Positions 18,285 to 29,653 of a stretch of 64,000 nt of DNA are shown piece after piece; positions within the stretch are counted from its first letter, which is position 1, and each line of letters opens with the position of its first letter. The notes beneath the pieces were generated by a model that saw nothing but the letters and a program-made list of their open reading frames with translations, did no database searches and was not told the DNA's origin. Source of the DNA: Bradyrhizobium sp. LLZ17 (lineage in GTDB: Bacteria; Pseudomonadota; Alphaproteobacteria; Rhizobiales; Xanthobacteraceae); assembly GCF_041200145.1 (NCBI RefSeq), contig NZ_CP165734.1:2418001-2482000 (forward strand). The letters are read 5' to 3'. The position numbers and the translations under genes were made by a program.

Positions 18285-18938
18285 TCACCGCGTCCTGCGG
18301 AAGGTCAAATTGATCCGCTTCCGGCCGAGCAGCGCGTGCTCGCCGTCGGCGAGTGGGGCTACGCCATGATAGGCGAGCCGGTTCGGGCCGCCCCACACCA
18401 CGACGTCGCCATGGACGAGGCGGAAGCGGCGCGGCTTGTCGGTGCGCGCCATGCCGCCGAACAGAAACGTCGCAGGCAACCCGAGCGAGACCGAGACGAT
18501 CGGCGCGGAGAGATCCAGCTCGTCCTTGTCCTGGTGCAGCGACAGCCGCGTGCCGGGCTCGTAGCGATTGACCAGGCACGCATCGGGCGCGAAGCCGGCA
18601 AAGCCGCCCTGCTCGGCCGCGCGGCGGGCCAGATCGCGGAGCACCGGCGGCATCTGCGGCCATGCCGCGCCGGTGCGCGGGTCGATCGGGTCGTAGCGAT
18701 AGCCGGTGTGATCGGTGATCCAGCCGCGCTCGCCGCAGTTCGTCATCGCGACCGACATTTGGTAGCCGCCCGGCGTGGTCATGCGGCGGAACGGCGACTG
18801 CGCCACGATGGCGCGCACCGCTTCGATCAGCTCGTTCTCGACCGGCTTGACGAAGCCGCGCAGCAGCACCGCGCCCTCGGCGATCTCCTCGCGCGACGGC
18901 TGCGCCTCGGCAACGCTGTCGAACAGATCCGCCATCAA
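18285..18938 (-). CDS. alkB: DNA oxidative demethylase AlkB
   Basis: A 217-residue Fe(II)/2-oxoglutarate dioxygenase. The iron ligands His135, Asp137 (SLHQDKDE) and His191 (RLAYHGV), plus the 2-oxoglutarate arginines Arg208 and Arg214 (GRKRINLTFRR), all match E. coli AlkB with a constant offset of four residues. It removes alkyl lesions such as 1-methyladenine and 3-methylcytosine from DNA. It lies 9 bp downstream of a second 2OG oxygenase gene on the same strand, with which it is probably co-transcribed. I see no Ada-type regulator nearby. Confidence 0.95.
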   Translation of the reverse strand: MMADLFDSVAEAQPSREEIAEGAVLLRGFVKPVENELIEAVRAIVAQSPFRRMTTPGGYQMSVAMTNCGERGWITDHTGYRYDPIDPRTGAAWPQMPPVLRDLARRAAEQGGFAGFAPDACLVNRYEPGTRLSLHQDKDELDLSAPIVSVSLGLPATFLFGGMARTDKPRRFRLVHGDVVVWGGPNRLAYHGVAPLADGEHALLGRKRINLTFRRTR

Positions 18939-18947
18939 CCGCAGCGT

Positions 18948-19694
18948 TTACTTGGCATCATGAAAGATCACACCCAGCGTGTGGCGCTGGCCGGACCTGA
19001 CCCGGCTGACACCATGGCGCAGATTAACCCGGTAGCTGCCGCGTGTCCCCTGGACCGGGCGGTGATGCACGGCAAAGGCCACCGCATCGCCTTGCGCGAG
19101 CGGCACCACCTCGGCGCGGGACTGCATGCGCGGGCGCTGCTCGGTCAGCACGAATTCGCCGCCGGTGAAATCGCGTCCCGGCTCGGACAACAGGATCGCA
19201 ACCTGGAGCGGGAACACGTGCTCGCCATAGAGGTCCTGATGCAGGCAGTTGAAATCGCCGGCGTCGTACTGCAGCAGCAATGGCGTCGGCCGGGTCTGCC
19301 CCGCCTCGTGGCAGCGCTTCAGGAATGCCATATGGGCCGCGGGATAGCGAATATCGATGCCCATCGCCTCGTTCCAGCGATTGGCAACGCCTTGCAGGTG
19401 GACGTACAGCGCGGGCCGCAACTGCGCGATCAGGTCGGGGAGCGGATAGGAGAAGTATTTGTATTCGCCGCGGCCAAAGCCATGGCGGCCCATGACGATG
19501 CGGCTGCGGAACTGCGCGTCATTCGGGTAGAGCGCGGCGACGGCGCGGCATTGGTCCGGCGTCAGCAGGCCTGTCAGGACCGCGCAGCCCTGGGAGTCGA
19601 GCTCGGCGGTGATCTTTGGCCAGTCGAGGGCATCGACGTGGGCGTCAATATCCGCTGACGCGGATTGAGCCGATTTGCGTGCTGTTGCTGTCAT
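18948..19694 (-). CDS. 2OG-Fe(II) oxygenase family protein
   Basis: A 248-residue protein of the prolyl-hydroxylase-like double-stranded beta-helix type. The iron ligands are visible as His-x-Asp in NCLHQDLYGEHVFP and a distal His in NLRHGVSRV, followed by RHTLGVIFHD with the 2-oxoglutarate Arg. There is no signal peptide, so it acts in the cytoplasm. It is upstream of alkB in a two-gene unit, which hints at a role in alkylation or oxidation repair, but the substrate (protein, nucleic acid or small molecule) is unknown. It is not an AlkB paralogue by length or motif spacing. Confidence 0.85.
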   Translation of the reverse strand: MTATARKSAQSASADIDAHVDALDWPKITAELDSQGCAVLTGLLTPDQCRAVAALYPNDAQFRSRIVMGRHGFGRGEYKYFSYPLPDLIAQLRPALYVHLQGVANRWNEAMGIDIRYPAAHMAFLKRCHEAGQTRPTPLLLQYDAGDFNCLHQDLYGEHVFPLQVAILLSEPGRDFTGGEFVLTEQRPRMQSRAEVVPLAQGDAVAFAVHHRPVQGTRGSYRVNLRHGVSRVRSGQRHTLGVIFHDAK

Positions 19695-19752
19695 GGCTCT
19701 GACCTTCGCAGGACCGCCCCGTCCTCTACCACCCGATTTCCGTCTCTCTCCC

Positions 19753-19839
19753 CGTCATTGCGAGCGGAGCGAAGCAATCCAGAATCTCTCCGCGGAACCA
19801 GTCTGGATTGCTTCGTCGCAAGGGCTCCTCGCAATGACG
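19753..19839. repeat. Intergenic palindromic repeat, family D copy 1
   Basis: CGTCATTGCGAGCGGAGCGA followed by AGCAATCCAGA, then the inverted TCTGGATTGCTTCG and CTCGCAATGACG. Other copies are at 37408 and 45179. Confidence 0.88.
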
Positions 19840-19849
19840 CGGAGAAACT

Positions 19850-20536
19850 TCAGCCCAACACAGGCAGCGTGACTACCTCATACCCATGCTTGATCGTGCG
19901 CTTCAGCACCGGATCCTCCAGCTCGAAGTCGAACCGGTCCGCCGGGCGGATACCGCCCTTGGCTGCAAACGTGCCGCCGAACATGGCGCAGCCGTCGGGC
20001 AGCTTCCCGGCCTCGAACCCGCGCGCGATGAGATCGTGGACGGGTAGCATCGCGTCCAGCGTGCCCTCCTGGTAGAGCACGCGCTCGCCGTTGATGGTGG
20101 CGTAAGAGCGCAAAACCATCTTGTCCCAGTGGCCGATCACGTCCTCGAGCTCCCATAGCGTCGATGCGATCGGTTTGTCGCACATCTGCTTGGAGACGGT
20201 GACGTTGTAGGCCTCGACCTTGCGGTCGGTATGGTCGGAGCCGCAGCCGACGAAGATACGGCCCTGCCAGCCGATCAGCACGAATTCGACCTCGCCGGAG
20301 GACTCGCCGCCGCAGCATTCGATGCTGTCTTCCATGATGAGCCGCCGCGCCGAGGCGCGATAATAGATCGGCGTCGAGGCCGGCCGGGCGATGCCCATGG
20401 CCTCGAGCTCGGCGATGTGCTTGTCCCGCGCGACCGCGTCGCGGCCGGTCCAGCCGGCGATGACCATCTGGTCGATCGGCAAGGTCAGCGGCGTCGTGGT
20501 GTCTTGGGCGTCGACGGTGAAAGTCAGGTCAAACAC
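19850..20536 (-). CDS. DUF2848 family protein
   Basis: A 228-residue soluble protein matching DUF2848 throughout (MFDLTFTVDAQ, ECCGGESSGEVEFVLIG, VSKQMCDKPIASTLWEL, MFGGTFAAKGGIRPADRFDF). The C-terminal half resembles a fumarylacetoacetase-like beta core by eye. No biochemical function is established. Its ATG overlaps the 3' end of the amidase gene by 8 bp, so the two are translationally coupled. This suggests it acts on, or produces, the amide handled by that enzyme. Confidence 0.85.
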   Translation of the reverse strand: MFDLTFTVDAQDTTTPLTLPIDQMVIAGWTGRDAVARDKHIAELEAMGIARPASTPIYYRASARRLIMEDSIECCGGESSGEVEFVLIGWQGRIFVGCGSDHTDRKVEAYNVTVSKQMCDKPIASTLWELEDVIGHWDKMVLRSYATINGERVLYQEGTLDAMLPVHDLIARGFEAGKLPDGCAMFGGTFAAKGGIRPADRFDFELEDPVLKRTIKHGYEVVTLPVLG

Positions 20537-21878
20537 GAATCACGGCCTCCATGCCGGCAGCTAGTTCGAAAATACGGCGGTCGGACCCGCCGCTCCCCGC
20601 CAGCATCAAGCCGACGGGAATTTCCCCCTCGCGATGGGCGGGCAGCGAGATGGCGCAGCCGTCGATCATGTTGATCAGGGTGCAATTGCGCAGCGCGCGC
20701 AGGTTCTCTTTCGTGAACGCCTTGTCGTCGGCGAGATCGGAAATCCTCGGCGGCGTGTTGGCGGTGGTCGGCAGCACCAAGGCGTCATAGGGCGCGATGC
20801 GGGCATTGACGCGCGCGATCAGCGAACGGCGCTCGTTGAGGAGATCGATATAGTCCGCCGCGCTCTGCGCCTCGCCGCGCATGATGCGCACCGAGACGCG
20901 GGGATCGTAGACGTCGCCCTTGGACGTGATGAGATAGCGGTGCCAGGCGAAGCTCTCGGCTGCCGCAAAGCCACCCTTGGCGTTCATCGGACCGATGTCG
21001 TGGAATTCCGCCATCTCGATGCGCTCGACGATGGCGCCGTGATCGGAAAGCGTCCTCAGCGCCCGCTCGAACGTCACGGCGACTTCGGCATCGACGTCGT
21101 CGAGCGCAATCGTGGTCGGCACTGCCAGGCGCATACCCTTCACCGGGCGCGGCTTCAGCGCTGTGATTGGCTCGTTCGCCAGCACTGCGTCGAGTATGGC
21201 ACAGCACCTGACCGATCTCGCCAACGGTCCGATACTGTCGAGCGAGAACGACAGCGGCACCGCCCCATCCAGCGGCACGCGGCGCTGCGTCGGCTTGTAG
21301 CCGACGATGCCGTTATAAGCCGCCGGAATGCGACAGGAGCCGCCGGTGTCGGTGCCGAGCGCGCCGTGCGCCATGCCGTCGAGCACGGAGACCGCAGCGC
21401 CCGAGGACGAGCCGCCGGGTACATGTCCCTCGGTCCGGTTCCAGGCGCCCTTCGGCGTGCCATAATGCGGATTGATGCCGATGCCGGAATAGGCGAACTC
21501 GGTCATGTTGGTCCGCCCGATCACGACAAAGCCGGCCTTGCGCAGCCGCGCCACGGCCGCAGCGTCATGCTCGGCCGGCGGGGAATCGTCGAGCGCGCGG
21601 GAGCCGGCGCGAGTCACCTGCCCCCTGATGTCGAAGAGGTCCTTGATCGAGATCGGGATACCGGCATAGCGCGACGGCGCCGCCTTCACCCTGCGGAGAC
21701 TGTCCATCGCATCCGCGGCGGCGAGCGCCGCGTCCTTGTCGACATGGATGAAGGCGCGCTGTCCCTCGCCAGCCGGGTCGGCGATTTTGGCAAGGCAGGC
21801 CTCGACCAGCTTGCGGGAGGTGGTGCGGCCGCTCTCGAGGTCTTCGGCGAGCTTCGCCAGTGTCGGAAAATCGGGCAT
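20529..21878 (-). CDS. Amidase signature family hydrolase
   Basis: A 449-residue amidase-signature enzyme. The Ser-cisSer-Lys triad is visible as Lys79 (PISIKDLFD), the serine run 157-159 (VPGGSSSGAAVS) and Ser181 (GTDTGGSCRIPA). It hydrolyses a carboxamide or carbamate whose identity is not evident. I chose the ATG at 21878 (MPDFPTLAKLAEDL) because the family begins there and GAGACAG precedes it; a longer reading frame extends to 22004 without support. It is coupled to the downstream DUF2848 gene. Confidence 0.9.
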   Translation of the reverse strand: MPDFPTLAKLAEDLESGRTTSRKLVEACLAKIADPAGEGQRAFIHVDKDAALAAADAMDSLRRVKAAPSRYAGIPISIKDLFDIRGQVTRAGSRALDDSPPAEHDAAAVARLRKAGFVVIGRTNMTEFAYSGIGINPHYGTPKGAWNRTEGHVPGGSSSGAAVSVLDGMAHGALGTDTGGSCRIPAAYNGIVGYKPTQRRVPLDGAVPLSFSLDSIGPLARSVRCCAILDAVLANEPITALKPRPVKGMRLAVPTTIALDDVDAEVAVTFERALRTLSDHGAIVERIEMAEFHDIGPMNAKGGFAAAESFAWHRYLITSKGDVYDPRVSVRIMRGEAQSAADYIDLLNERRSLIARVNARIAPYDALVLPTTANTPPRISDLADDKAFTKENLRALRNCTLINMIDGCAISLPAHREGEIPVGLMLAGSGGSDRRIFELAAGMEAVIRV

Positions 21879-22051
21879 GTCTGTCTCACGGAATATTTCG
21901 CGCAATCTATAGCGCCGCCTCAGTTCGACACAAGCATTGTGCGCATGATGGCATGCATGCTGACTGCTGGACCGTTGACGCGCCATAGTCAATTGTCGCA
22001 TCAAGATCGAAACCGGCGGGCGTAAGGCCTAAGCTTGGAGGATTTGCCGAC

Positions 22052-22465
22052 ATGGCCGAACCGCAGCGCGCGCGACCGAAACCGACGCCGGAGACCCAGC
22101 ACTTCTGGGACGGCACCAAGGCCGGCGAATTACGCCTGCAGCGCTGCGACGCCTGCGCGCATGTCTACTTTCCGCCACGGCCGTTCTGCCCGTCCTGCGC
22201 CTCGCGCAAGGTCAGCAGCTTCAAAGCGAGTGGCAAGGGTTTCCTCTACAGCTACGTGATCAACCACCGCCCTGCCGCGCCCGGTTTCACGCCGCCTTAC
22301 GCCATCGCGGTCGTCGAGCTTGCCGAGGGACCGCGGATGATGAGCAACATCATCGATTGCCCGCAGACGCCGGAAGCGCTCGAGCTCGACATGAAGCTCG
22401 AGGTCGCCTTCGAGACGCTCGACGACAAGATCACTCTTCCCGTGTTCCGTCCGGCGAAGGGGTAA
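22052..22465 (+). CDS. DUF35 Zn-ribbon/OB-fold protein (thiolase partner)
   Basis: A 137-residue protein with a rubredoxin-like zinc ribbon, Cys32, Cys35, Cys46 and Cys49 (RCDACAHVYFPPRPFCPSC), followed by an OB-fold (KGFLYSYVINHRP onward). DUF35 proteins bind and support non-decarboxylating thiolases or channel acyl-CoA. The thiolase gene begins 4 bp after its stop, so the two proteins probably form a complex. The preceding 170 bp is the divergent region from the amidase gene; no clear promoter is recognised there. Confidence 0.9.
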   Translation: MAEPQRARPKPTPETQHFWDGTKAGELRLQRCDACAHVYFPPRPFCPSCASRKVSSFKASGKGFLYSYVINHRPAAPGFTPPYAIAVVELAEGPRMMSNIIDCPQTPEALELDMKLEVAFETLDDKITLPVFRPAKG

Positions 22466-22468
22466 GCC

Positions 22469-23608
22469 ATGCGCAGCAACCAGGTTGCCGTCGTCGGCGC
22501 GGCCGAGACCACCGAGCTCGGAATCATCCCCAACGCTTCGCAGCTCCAGCTTCATGCGGATGCGGCGCTCAATGCCATCGCCGACGCCGGACTGAAGCTG
22601 TCCGACATCGACGGCTTCGCCACAGCGGTCGAAACGCCGCAGCAGGTCTGCCACTATCTCGGCATCAAGCCGACCTGGGTGGATGGCACCTCGGTCGGCG
22701 GCTGCTCGTTCATGCTGCATGTCCGCCATGCCGCCGCGGCGATCGAGGCCGGGCTGTGCAAGACCGTGCTCATCACCCATGCCGAGAGCGGCAAGTCGAT
22801 GATCGGCAAGGCGCCGCGCTCGATCCCGGTCGACAGCCTGCAGGGCCAGTTCGAGGCGCCGTTCGGCGTCTACGGCCCGCCGAGCATGTTTCCGATTCCC
22901 GTGCTGCGCTTCATGAAGACCTACGGCATCACCCATGAGCAGTTGGCCTCGGTGGCCGTTGTGCAGCGGGAATGGGCGGCGAAGAATCCGCGCGCCATGA
23001 TGAAGGACCCGATCACGGTCGCCGACGTGCTCAATTCGCGCATGATCGCCTATCCGTTCCGGCTGCTGCAATGCTGCCTCGTTACCGACGGCGGCGGCGC
23101 GCTGATCCTGACCTCGGCCGACCGCGCCAAGGATTTTCCGCGCAAGCCCGTCTACATCATGGGCACCGGCGAGAGCGTGGAAACGCCGATGGTCAGCCAG
23201 ATGGAGACATTCAATTCCTCGCGCGCCTTCAAGACCGCCGGCCCGCTCGCCTTCAAGGAAGCCGGCATCGCGCACAAGGACGTCGACCATCTCATGATCT
23301 ACGACGCCTTTGCGCATCTGCCGCTGTTCGGGCTCGGCGACCTCGGCTTCATGCCGCACGAGGAAACCGGCAAGTTCATTGCGGACGGCAACACGCGGCT
23401 TGGCGGCAAGCTGCCGCTCAATACCAATGGTGGCGGTCTGAGCTACATGCATTCGGGCATGTACGGCATGTACGCGCTGCAAGAGAGCGTGCGGCAGATG
23501 CGAGGGATCGCGCCTGCGCAGGTGCCGAACGCGAAGATTTCGGTGTGCCACGGCGTCGGCGGCATGTTCGCGGCAAGTGGCACGATCGTGTTTACGAACG
23601 AGAGATAA
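22469..23608 (+). CDS. Thiolase / SCP2-type acetyl-CoA acyltransferase
   Basis: A 379-residue thiolase-superfamily protein. Cys79 in DGTSVGGCSFMLHVR occupies the nucleophile position, and the C-terminal CHGVGGMFAASGTIVF replaces the usual glycine-rich loop. Homologues with a separate DUF35 partner cleave or form carbon-carbon bonds on CoA thioesters in side-chain or aromatic catabolism. It lies between its DUF35 partner and, after a palindromic repeat, a 3-hydroxyacyl-CoA-dehydrogenase-like SDR, which together could make the last two steps of a beta-oxidation cycle. The substrate is unknown. Confidence 0.87.
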   Translation: MRSNQVAVVGAAETTELGIIPNASQLQLHADAALNAIADAGLKLSDIDGFATAVETPQQVCHYLGIKPTWVDGTSVGGCSFMLHVRHAAAAIEAGLCKTVLITHAESGKSMIGKAPRSIPVDSLQGQFEAPFGVYGPPSMFPIPVLRFMKTYGITHEQLASVAVVQREWAAKNPRAMMKDPITVADVLNSRMIAYPFRLLQCCLVTDGGGALILTSADRAKDFPRKPVYIMGTGESVETPMVSQMETFNSSRAFKTAGPLAFKEAGIAHKDVDHLMIYDAFAHLPLFGLGDLGFMPHEETGKFIADGNTRLGGKLPLNTNGGGLSYMHSGMYGMYALQESVRQMRGIAPAQVPNAKISVCHGVGGMFAASGTIVFTNER

Positions 23609-23613
23609 CGCAC

Positions 23614-23693
23614 CGTCATTCCGGGGCGCGCGCAGCGCGAACCCGGAATCTCGAGATTCCGGGTCTGGTGCTTCGCACCATCCCGGAATGACG
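23614..23693. repeat. Intergenic palindromic repeat, family A copy 3
   Basis: CGTCATTCCGGGGCGCGCGC at one end, ATCCCGGAATGACG at the other, with a central AATCTCGAGATTCCGGGT. It lies between the thiolase and SDR genes. Confidence 0.9.
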
Positions 23694-23713
23694 GGCAAAA
23701 CAGGAGAACCCAC

Positions 23714-24628
23714 ATGACAAAATCACTGCAAGACAAGGTCATCATCGTCACCGGCGCAGGCCGCGGCATTGGGCGGGAGATCGCGCTGCTCTGCGCTGGT
23801 GAAGGCGCCAAGGTCGTCGTCAACGATCCCGGCGTCGCCGCCGACGGCGCCGGCACGAGCGCCACGCCCGCCGAGGAGGTGGTCGAGGAAATCAAGAAGC
23901 GCGGCGGCACTGCGGTCGCCAACTTCGAGTCGGTCGCGGAAGCAATCCCGGCGAGCAAGATCGTCAAGACCGCGACCGATCATTTCGGCCGGCTCGACGG
24001 CGTCGTCAACAATGCCGGTATCCTGCGCGACATGATCTTCCACAAGATGAGCGTGGAAGCGTTCGAGGCCGTGATCAAGGTGCATTTGATGGGCTCGTTC
24101 TACGTTTCACATGCGGCGGCGCGGATCTTCCGCGAGCAGGAGTCGGGCTCGTTCGTGCACTTCACCTCGACCTCCGGCCTGATCGGCAATTTCGGCCAGG
24201 CCAATTACGCCGCCGCCAAGCTCGGCATCGTCGGCCTGTCGAAATCGATCGCGCTCGACATGGGCCGCTTCAACGTCCGCTCCAACTGCGTGTCGCCGTT
24301 CGCCTGGACCCGCATGATCGGCACCATCCCGACCGAAACCGAAGCCGAGAAGGCGCGAGTCGAGAAGATCAAGCAGATGGGACCGGAGAAGATCGCGCCG
24401 GTCTGCGCCTATCTGCTCTCCGATGCGGCCAAGGACGTGTCCGGACAGATTTTTGGCGCGCGCATGAACGAGCTGTTCCTGTTCAGCCAGAACCGCCCGC
24501 TGCGCTCGGTGCATCGGAGCGAAGGCTGGACGCCGCAATCCATCGCAGAGCACGGCATGCCGGCGCTGAAGGGCTCGTTCTACAAGCTCGATCGCTCGGC
24601 CGACATCTTCCCCTGGGATCCGGTCTAG
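23714..24628 (+). CDS. SDR oxidoreductase, probable 3-hydroxyacyl-CoA dehydrogenase
   Basis: A 304-residue classical short-chain dehydrogenase. It has the NAD(P) motif VTGAGRGIGREIA, NNAGILRD, the active-site Ser (FTSTSG) and Tyr-x3-Lys (NYAAAKLG). The insert PGVAADGAGTSATPAEEVVEEI is typical of the SDR domain of peroxisomal multifunctional enzyme 2 relatives, which oxidise 3-hydroxyacyl-CoA. It follows the DUF35/thiolase pair in the same direction and probably supplies the 3-oxoacyl-CoA they cleave. The role is inferred from similarity and context. Confidence 0.85.
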   Translation: MTKSLQDKVIIVTGAGRGIGREIALLCAGEGAKVVVNDPGVAADGAGTSATPAEEVVEEIKKRGGTAVANFESVAEAIPASKIVKTATDHFGRLDGVVNNAGILRDMIFHKMSVEAFEAVIKVHLMGSFYVSHAAARIFREQESGSFVHFTSTSGLIGNFGQANYAAAKLGIVGLSKSIALDMGRFNVRSNCVSPFAWTRMIGTIPTETEAEKARVEKIKQMGPEKIAPVCAYLLSDAAKDVSGQIFGARMNELFLFSQNRPLRSVHRSEGWTPQSIAEHGMPALKGSFYKLDRSADIFPWDPV

Positions 24629-24632
24629 CCTC

Positions 24633-24770
24633 TTCACCTCGCCCCGCTTGCGGTGAGAGGTCGGATTGCATCGAAGATGCAATCCGGGTGAGGGGGACTC
24701 TCCGCGGGTCTCAATGTCACCGTCCTTGCGGAGACTCCCCCTCACCCCAACCCTCTCCCCGCAGGCGGCA
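24633..24770. repeat. Intergenic palindromic repeat, family H copy 2
   Basis: CACCTCGCCCCGCTTGCGG and the inner hairpin GGATTGCATCGAAGATGCAA at one end; the opposed CCCCCTCACCCCAACCCTCT and CCCCGCAGGCGG at the other. Same architecture as the copy at 9871. Confidence 0.82.
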
Positions 24771-24803
24771 GGGCCATCGCATATGAGGCAAATTTCTCCA
24801 TGG

Positions 24804-24938
24804 CCATCCTTCGAAACGCCCGCCTTTGGCGGGCCCTCAGGATGAGGACCGACTGTGCGGCAGCAGTTTCAACGGGCTCCGATTGCCGCTTAGCCTCATC
24901 CTGAGGAGACCGCGAAGCGGTCGTCTCGAAGGACGAGG
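24804..24938. repeat. Intergenic palindromic repeat, family G copy 1
   Basis: Two opposed arms: CCATCCTTCGAAACGC with GGCGGGCCCTCAGGATGAGG, then CCTCATCCTGAGGAGACCGC with GTCTCGAAGGACGAGG. The second copy lies at 61991. Confidence 0.82.
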
Positions 24939-25025
24939 CGCGCGCTCACACCGCCTAAAATGCCATATGCGATTGCCCTGCCGCAGGCGGGGCGAGGGAG
25001 CACACCGCGCTTGCGAGGGACATCC

Positions 25026-27823
<2,798 letters not shown>

Positions 27824-27992
27824 GGCTCGCTCCCCTGTTCGAGCTCGCTTGGCTGCCCGGCTCAACCGAGTGTGCGATATTTTTCTACCGCAGCGCAAGA
27901 TGAACTTGGTGGCGGCGCACACATGGGCCGGCTTGGACCAATTCCTCAGCCGTCGCACTGGCAAGAGCCTCGACTATCGCTTCTTTCCGGCG

Positions 27993-28397
27993 CTACGCCG
28001 GCACGATCACCTTGCCGATCGGCCAGAGCGCGATGCCTGCGAGCTTCAGGTGGGCCCAGGCGAAGGGAATGCCGATGATGGTGATCGCAAGGACCACGGC
28101 GGTGACGAGATGGCCGAGCGCGAGCCACCAGCCGGCGAGCACGAGCCAGATGATATTGCCAAAGACACCGAGCGGGCCGGTGCCGATATCGCTCATGCCG
28201 GTGACCTCATAGCGGCTGACCGCCCGCGAACCGAACGGCAGCAGCGTGTAGACTGCGATGTTGAAAGCCGCACGCGCCCAGGGCAGGCCAACGATGGTGA
28301 TGGCCATGATGACGGATGCGATCAGCCAGCCGAACGCCATCCAGGCGCCGCCGATGAGAATCCAGAGCAGGTTGAGCAGGATGGAAACGGGAGCCAT
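27993..28397 (-). CDS. YccF-domain inner-membrane protein
   Basis: A 134-residue protein from the ATG at 28397 (MAPVSILLNLLWILIGG). It has two repeated YccF units, each with a long hydrophobic stretch and the signature IVGLPWARAAFNIA or IIGIPFAWAHLKLA, followed by LPFGSRAV or LWPIGKVIV. YccF proteins are small membrane proteins of unknown function. It lies 49 bp downstream of a rhomboid protease gene on the same strand and is likely co-transcribed with it. A longer frame upstream would overlap that gene and lacks family similarity. Confidence 0.88.
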   Translation of the reverse strand: MAPVSILLNLLWILIGGAWMAFGWLIASVIMAITIVGLPWARAAFNIAVYTLLPFGSRAVSRYEVTGMSDIGTGPLGVFGNIIWLVLAGWWLALGHLVTAVVLAITIIGIPFAWAHLKLAGIALWPIGKVIVPA

Positions 28398-28446
28398 GGC
28401 ATATCCGAGGTTCGATGATCCCGTTTGTATCACAGGTGCTGCGAGA

Positions 28447-29538
28447 TCATAGTCCATGCCGCCGGCTCCGCTCGGCGCGGAGCGTAGCGCCGACGAATCC
28501 AACATCGTCGATCCCGCGGTGGATCTCGGCTGAGAAAATCCAGAGCGTGAGTGCGACGGCGCCAATCGAGCTCAATCCGGTCACGAGGACCGGGCTCGAA
28601 CAGAACGCGTCAAGAAGGTTGTCCAGTAGCGGGAGCCCGCTCGGCCAACGCGTTTCGCATTGCGCGGACGCGACAGCCCACCCGCCGAGCAATACAGCGA
28701 CTGCGTTCGCGCCAGCCAGCGCAGTCACGACCGTCGCGAGCCCCTTCTTCATCGAGAGCACGACATCGACCAGCTTGACGATTGCGCCGCATGTAACGGC
28801 AACAATCATGGCCGTGCGCCATCCCGAGCTCTCCAGGAGCTGCGCCTGACCTGCCCAAATCCAGAGGCCGGCGGCGCAGAAAAGCAGAGCAAGGTTGACT
28901 TTCACCGCTTCCGGAAACTTGCAGCGAAGCGCATAGGCATTCGCCTTCTCGATGAGATCGAGCAGTGCGCAGGCGATCAGGCCGGCGGCAAAGCCGCCGA
29001 GATGCACGCCCCAGTCGATCCGTGAATTGCTGATCGCAAACGCCACGCTCAATCCGATATTGATGGCGAAGAAGTCGAATCTGAGGTTGAGCTTGCCCAA
29101 GATCCAGAGGCAGAGCAGCGCGCCGAGAATGCCCGAGGTGGCACCGGACGCGCCCACCGTCAGGTACGGGCTTGCATGGATGGCATTACCGACGATGGCG
29201 CCGAAAACCATTGCCCAGATATAGATCATCAGAAAATACGCCGGTCCGACCCGCCTCTCGACATGCCCGCCCCACAGAACGAGACACAACATGTTGGTGG
29301 TGAGGTGAATGAAGTTGACGTGAAGGAAGCCATAGGCGAACAGCCGCCAATACTCATGCTGCGGCAGTGCGCCCGAATACATTCCGCCGTAGCGAAACAG
29401 CAGCTCGGCCGGCGCCGACGAGCCGCCGCCCGATTGCAAGAGGCAGAGGCCGGAGACCAGAACCGTCGCCGTCATGACGACGTAGAGTGCGGCATGAGGG
29501 GCTTCGAAAAAGCCGGGGCTGGTGCGGTAGAGGGCCAT
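28447..29538 (-). CDS. Rhomboid family intramembrane serine protease
   Basis: A 363-residue polytopic membrane protein. The rhomboid core occupies residues about 15-195: His78 and Asn82 in HVNFIHLTTNM, the nucleophile Ser131 in GASGATSG, and the base His179 in DWGVHLGGFAAG, with spacings close to those of E. coli GlpG. Three further hydrophobic segments follow in residues about 205-345, an extension absent from GlpG. It cleaves transmembrane substrates within the inner membrane; its substrates are unknown. YccF is encoded just downstream. Confidence 0.9.
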   Translation of the reverse strand: MALYRTSPGFFEAPHAALYVVMTATVLVSGLCLLQSGGGSSAPAELLFRYGGMYSGALPQHEYWRLFAYGFLHVNFIHLTTNMLCLVLWGGHVERRVGPAYFLMIYIWAMVFGAIVGNAIHASPYLTVGASGATSGILGALLCLWILGKLNLRFDFFAINIGLSVAFAISNSRIDWGVHLGGFAAGLIACALLDLIEKANAYALRCKFPEAVKVNLALLFCAAGLWIWAGQAQLLESSGWRTAMIVAVTCGAIVKLVDVVLSMKKGLATVVTALAGANAVAVLLGGWAVASAQCETRWPSGLPLLDNLLDAFCSSPVLVTGLSSIGAVALTLWIFSAEIHRGIDDVGFVGATLRAERSRRHGL

Positions 29539-29653
29539 GGGTCATCGCAAAGGAGCGTGGTGAGCACCACAACCTAGCGGAGCCGTACGAAAATTGCTAC
29601 TCTTGCGTGTAGTAAACGTGTTTTGCGCGCGGCAACGCTGGCCTTGCGTCGTG

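Larger units (their letters stand above)
24629..25025. other. 397-bp non-coding stretch made almost entirely of repeats
   Basis: Between the SDR and PEP carboxylase genes, which face each other. It holds a family H repeat (24633-24770), a family G repeat (24804-24938) and a fragment CCTGCCGCAGGCGGGGCGAG near 24978 resembling a third element. I see no reading frame with plausible coding character here. Confidence 0.8.

Noticed and set aside
22130..23713. A 527-codon minus-strand frame opposite the DUF35/thiolase genes
   Set aside because: Antisense shadow; the plus-strand genes have clear zinc-ribbon and thiolase motifs.
24629..25025. Small gene between the SDR and PEP carboxylase genes
   Set aside because: Short frames there fall entirely within repeat elements and have no ribosome site.
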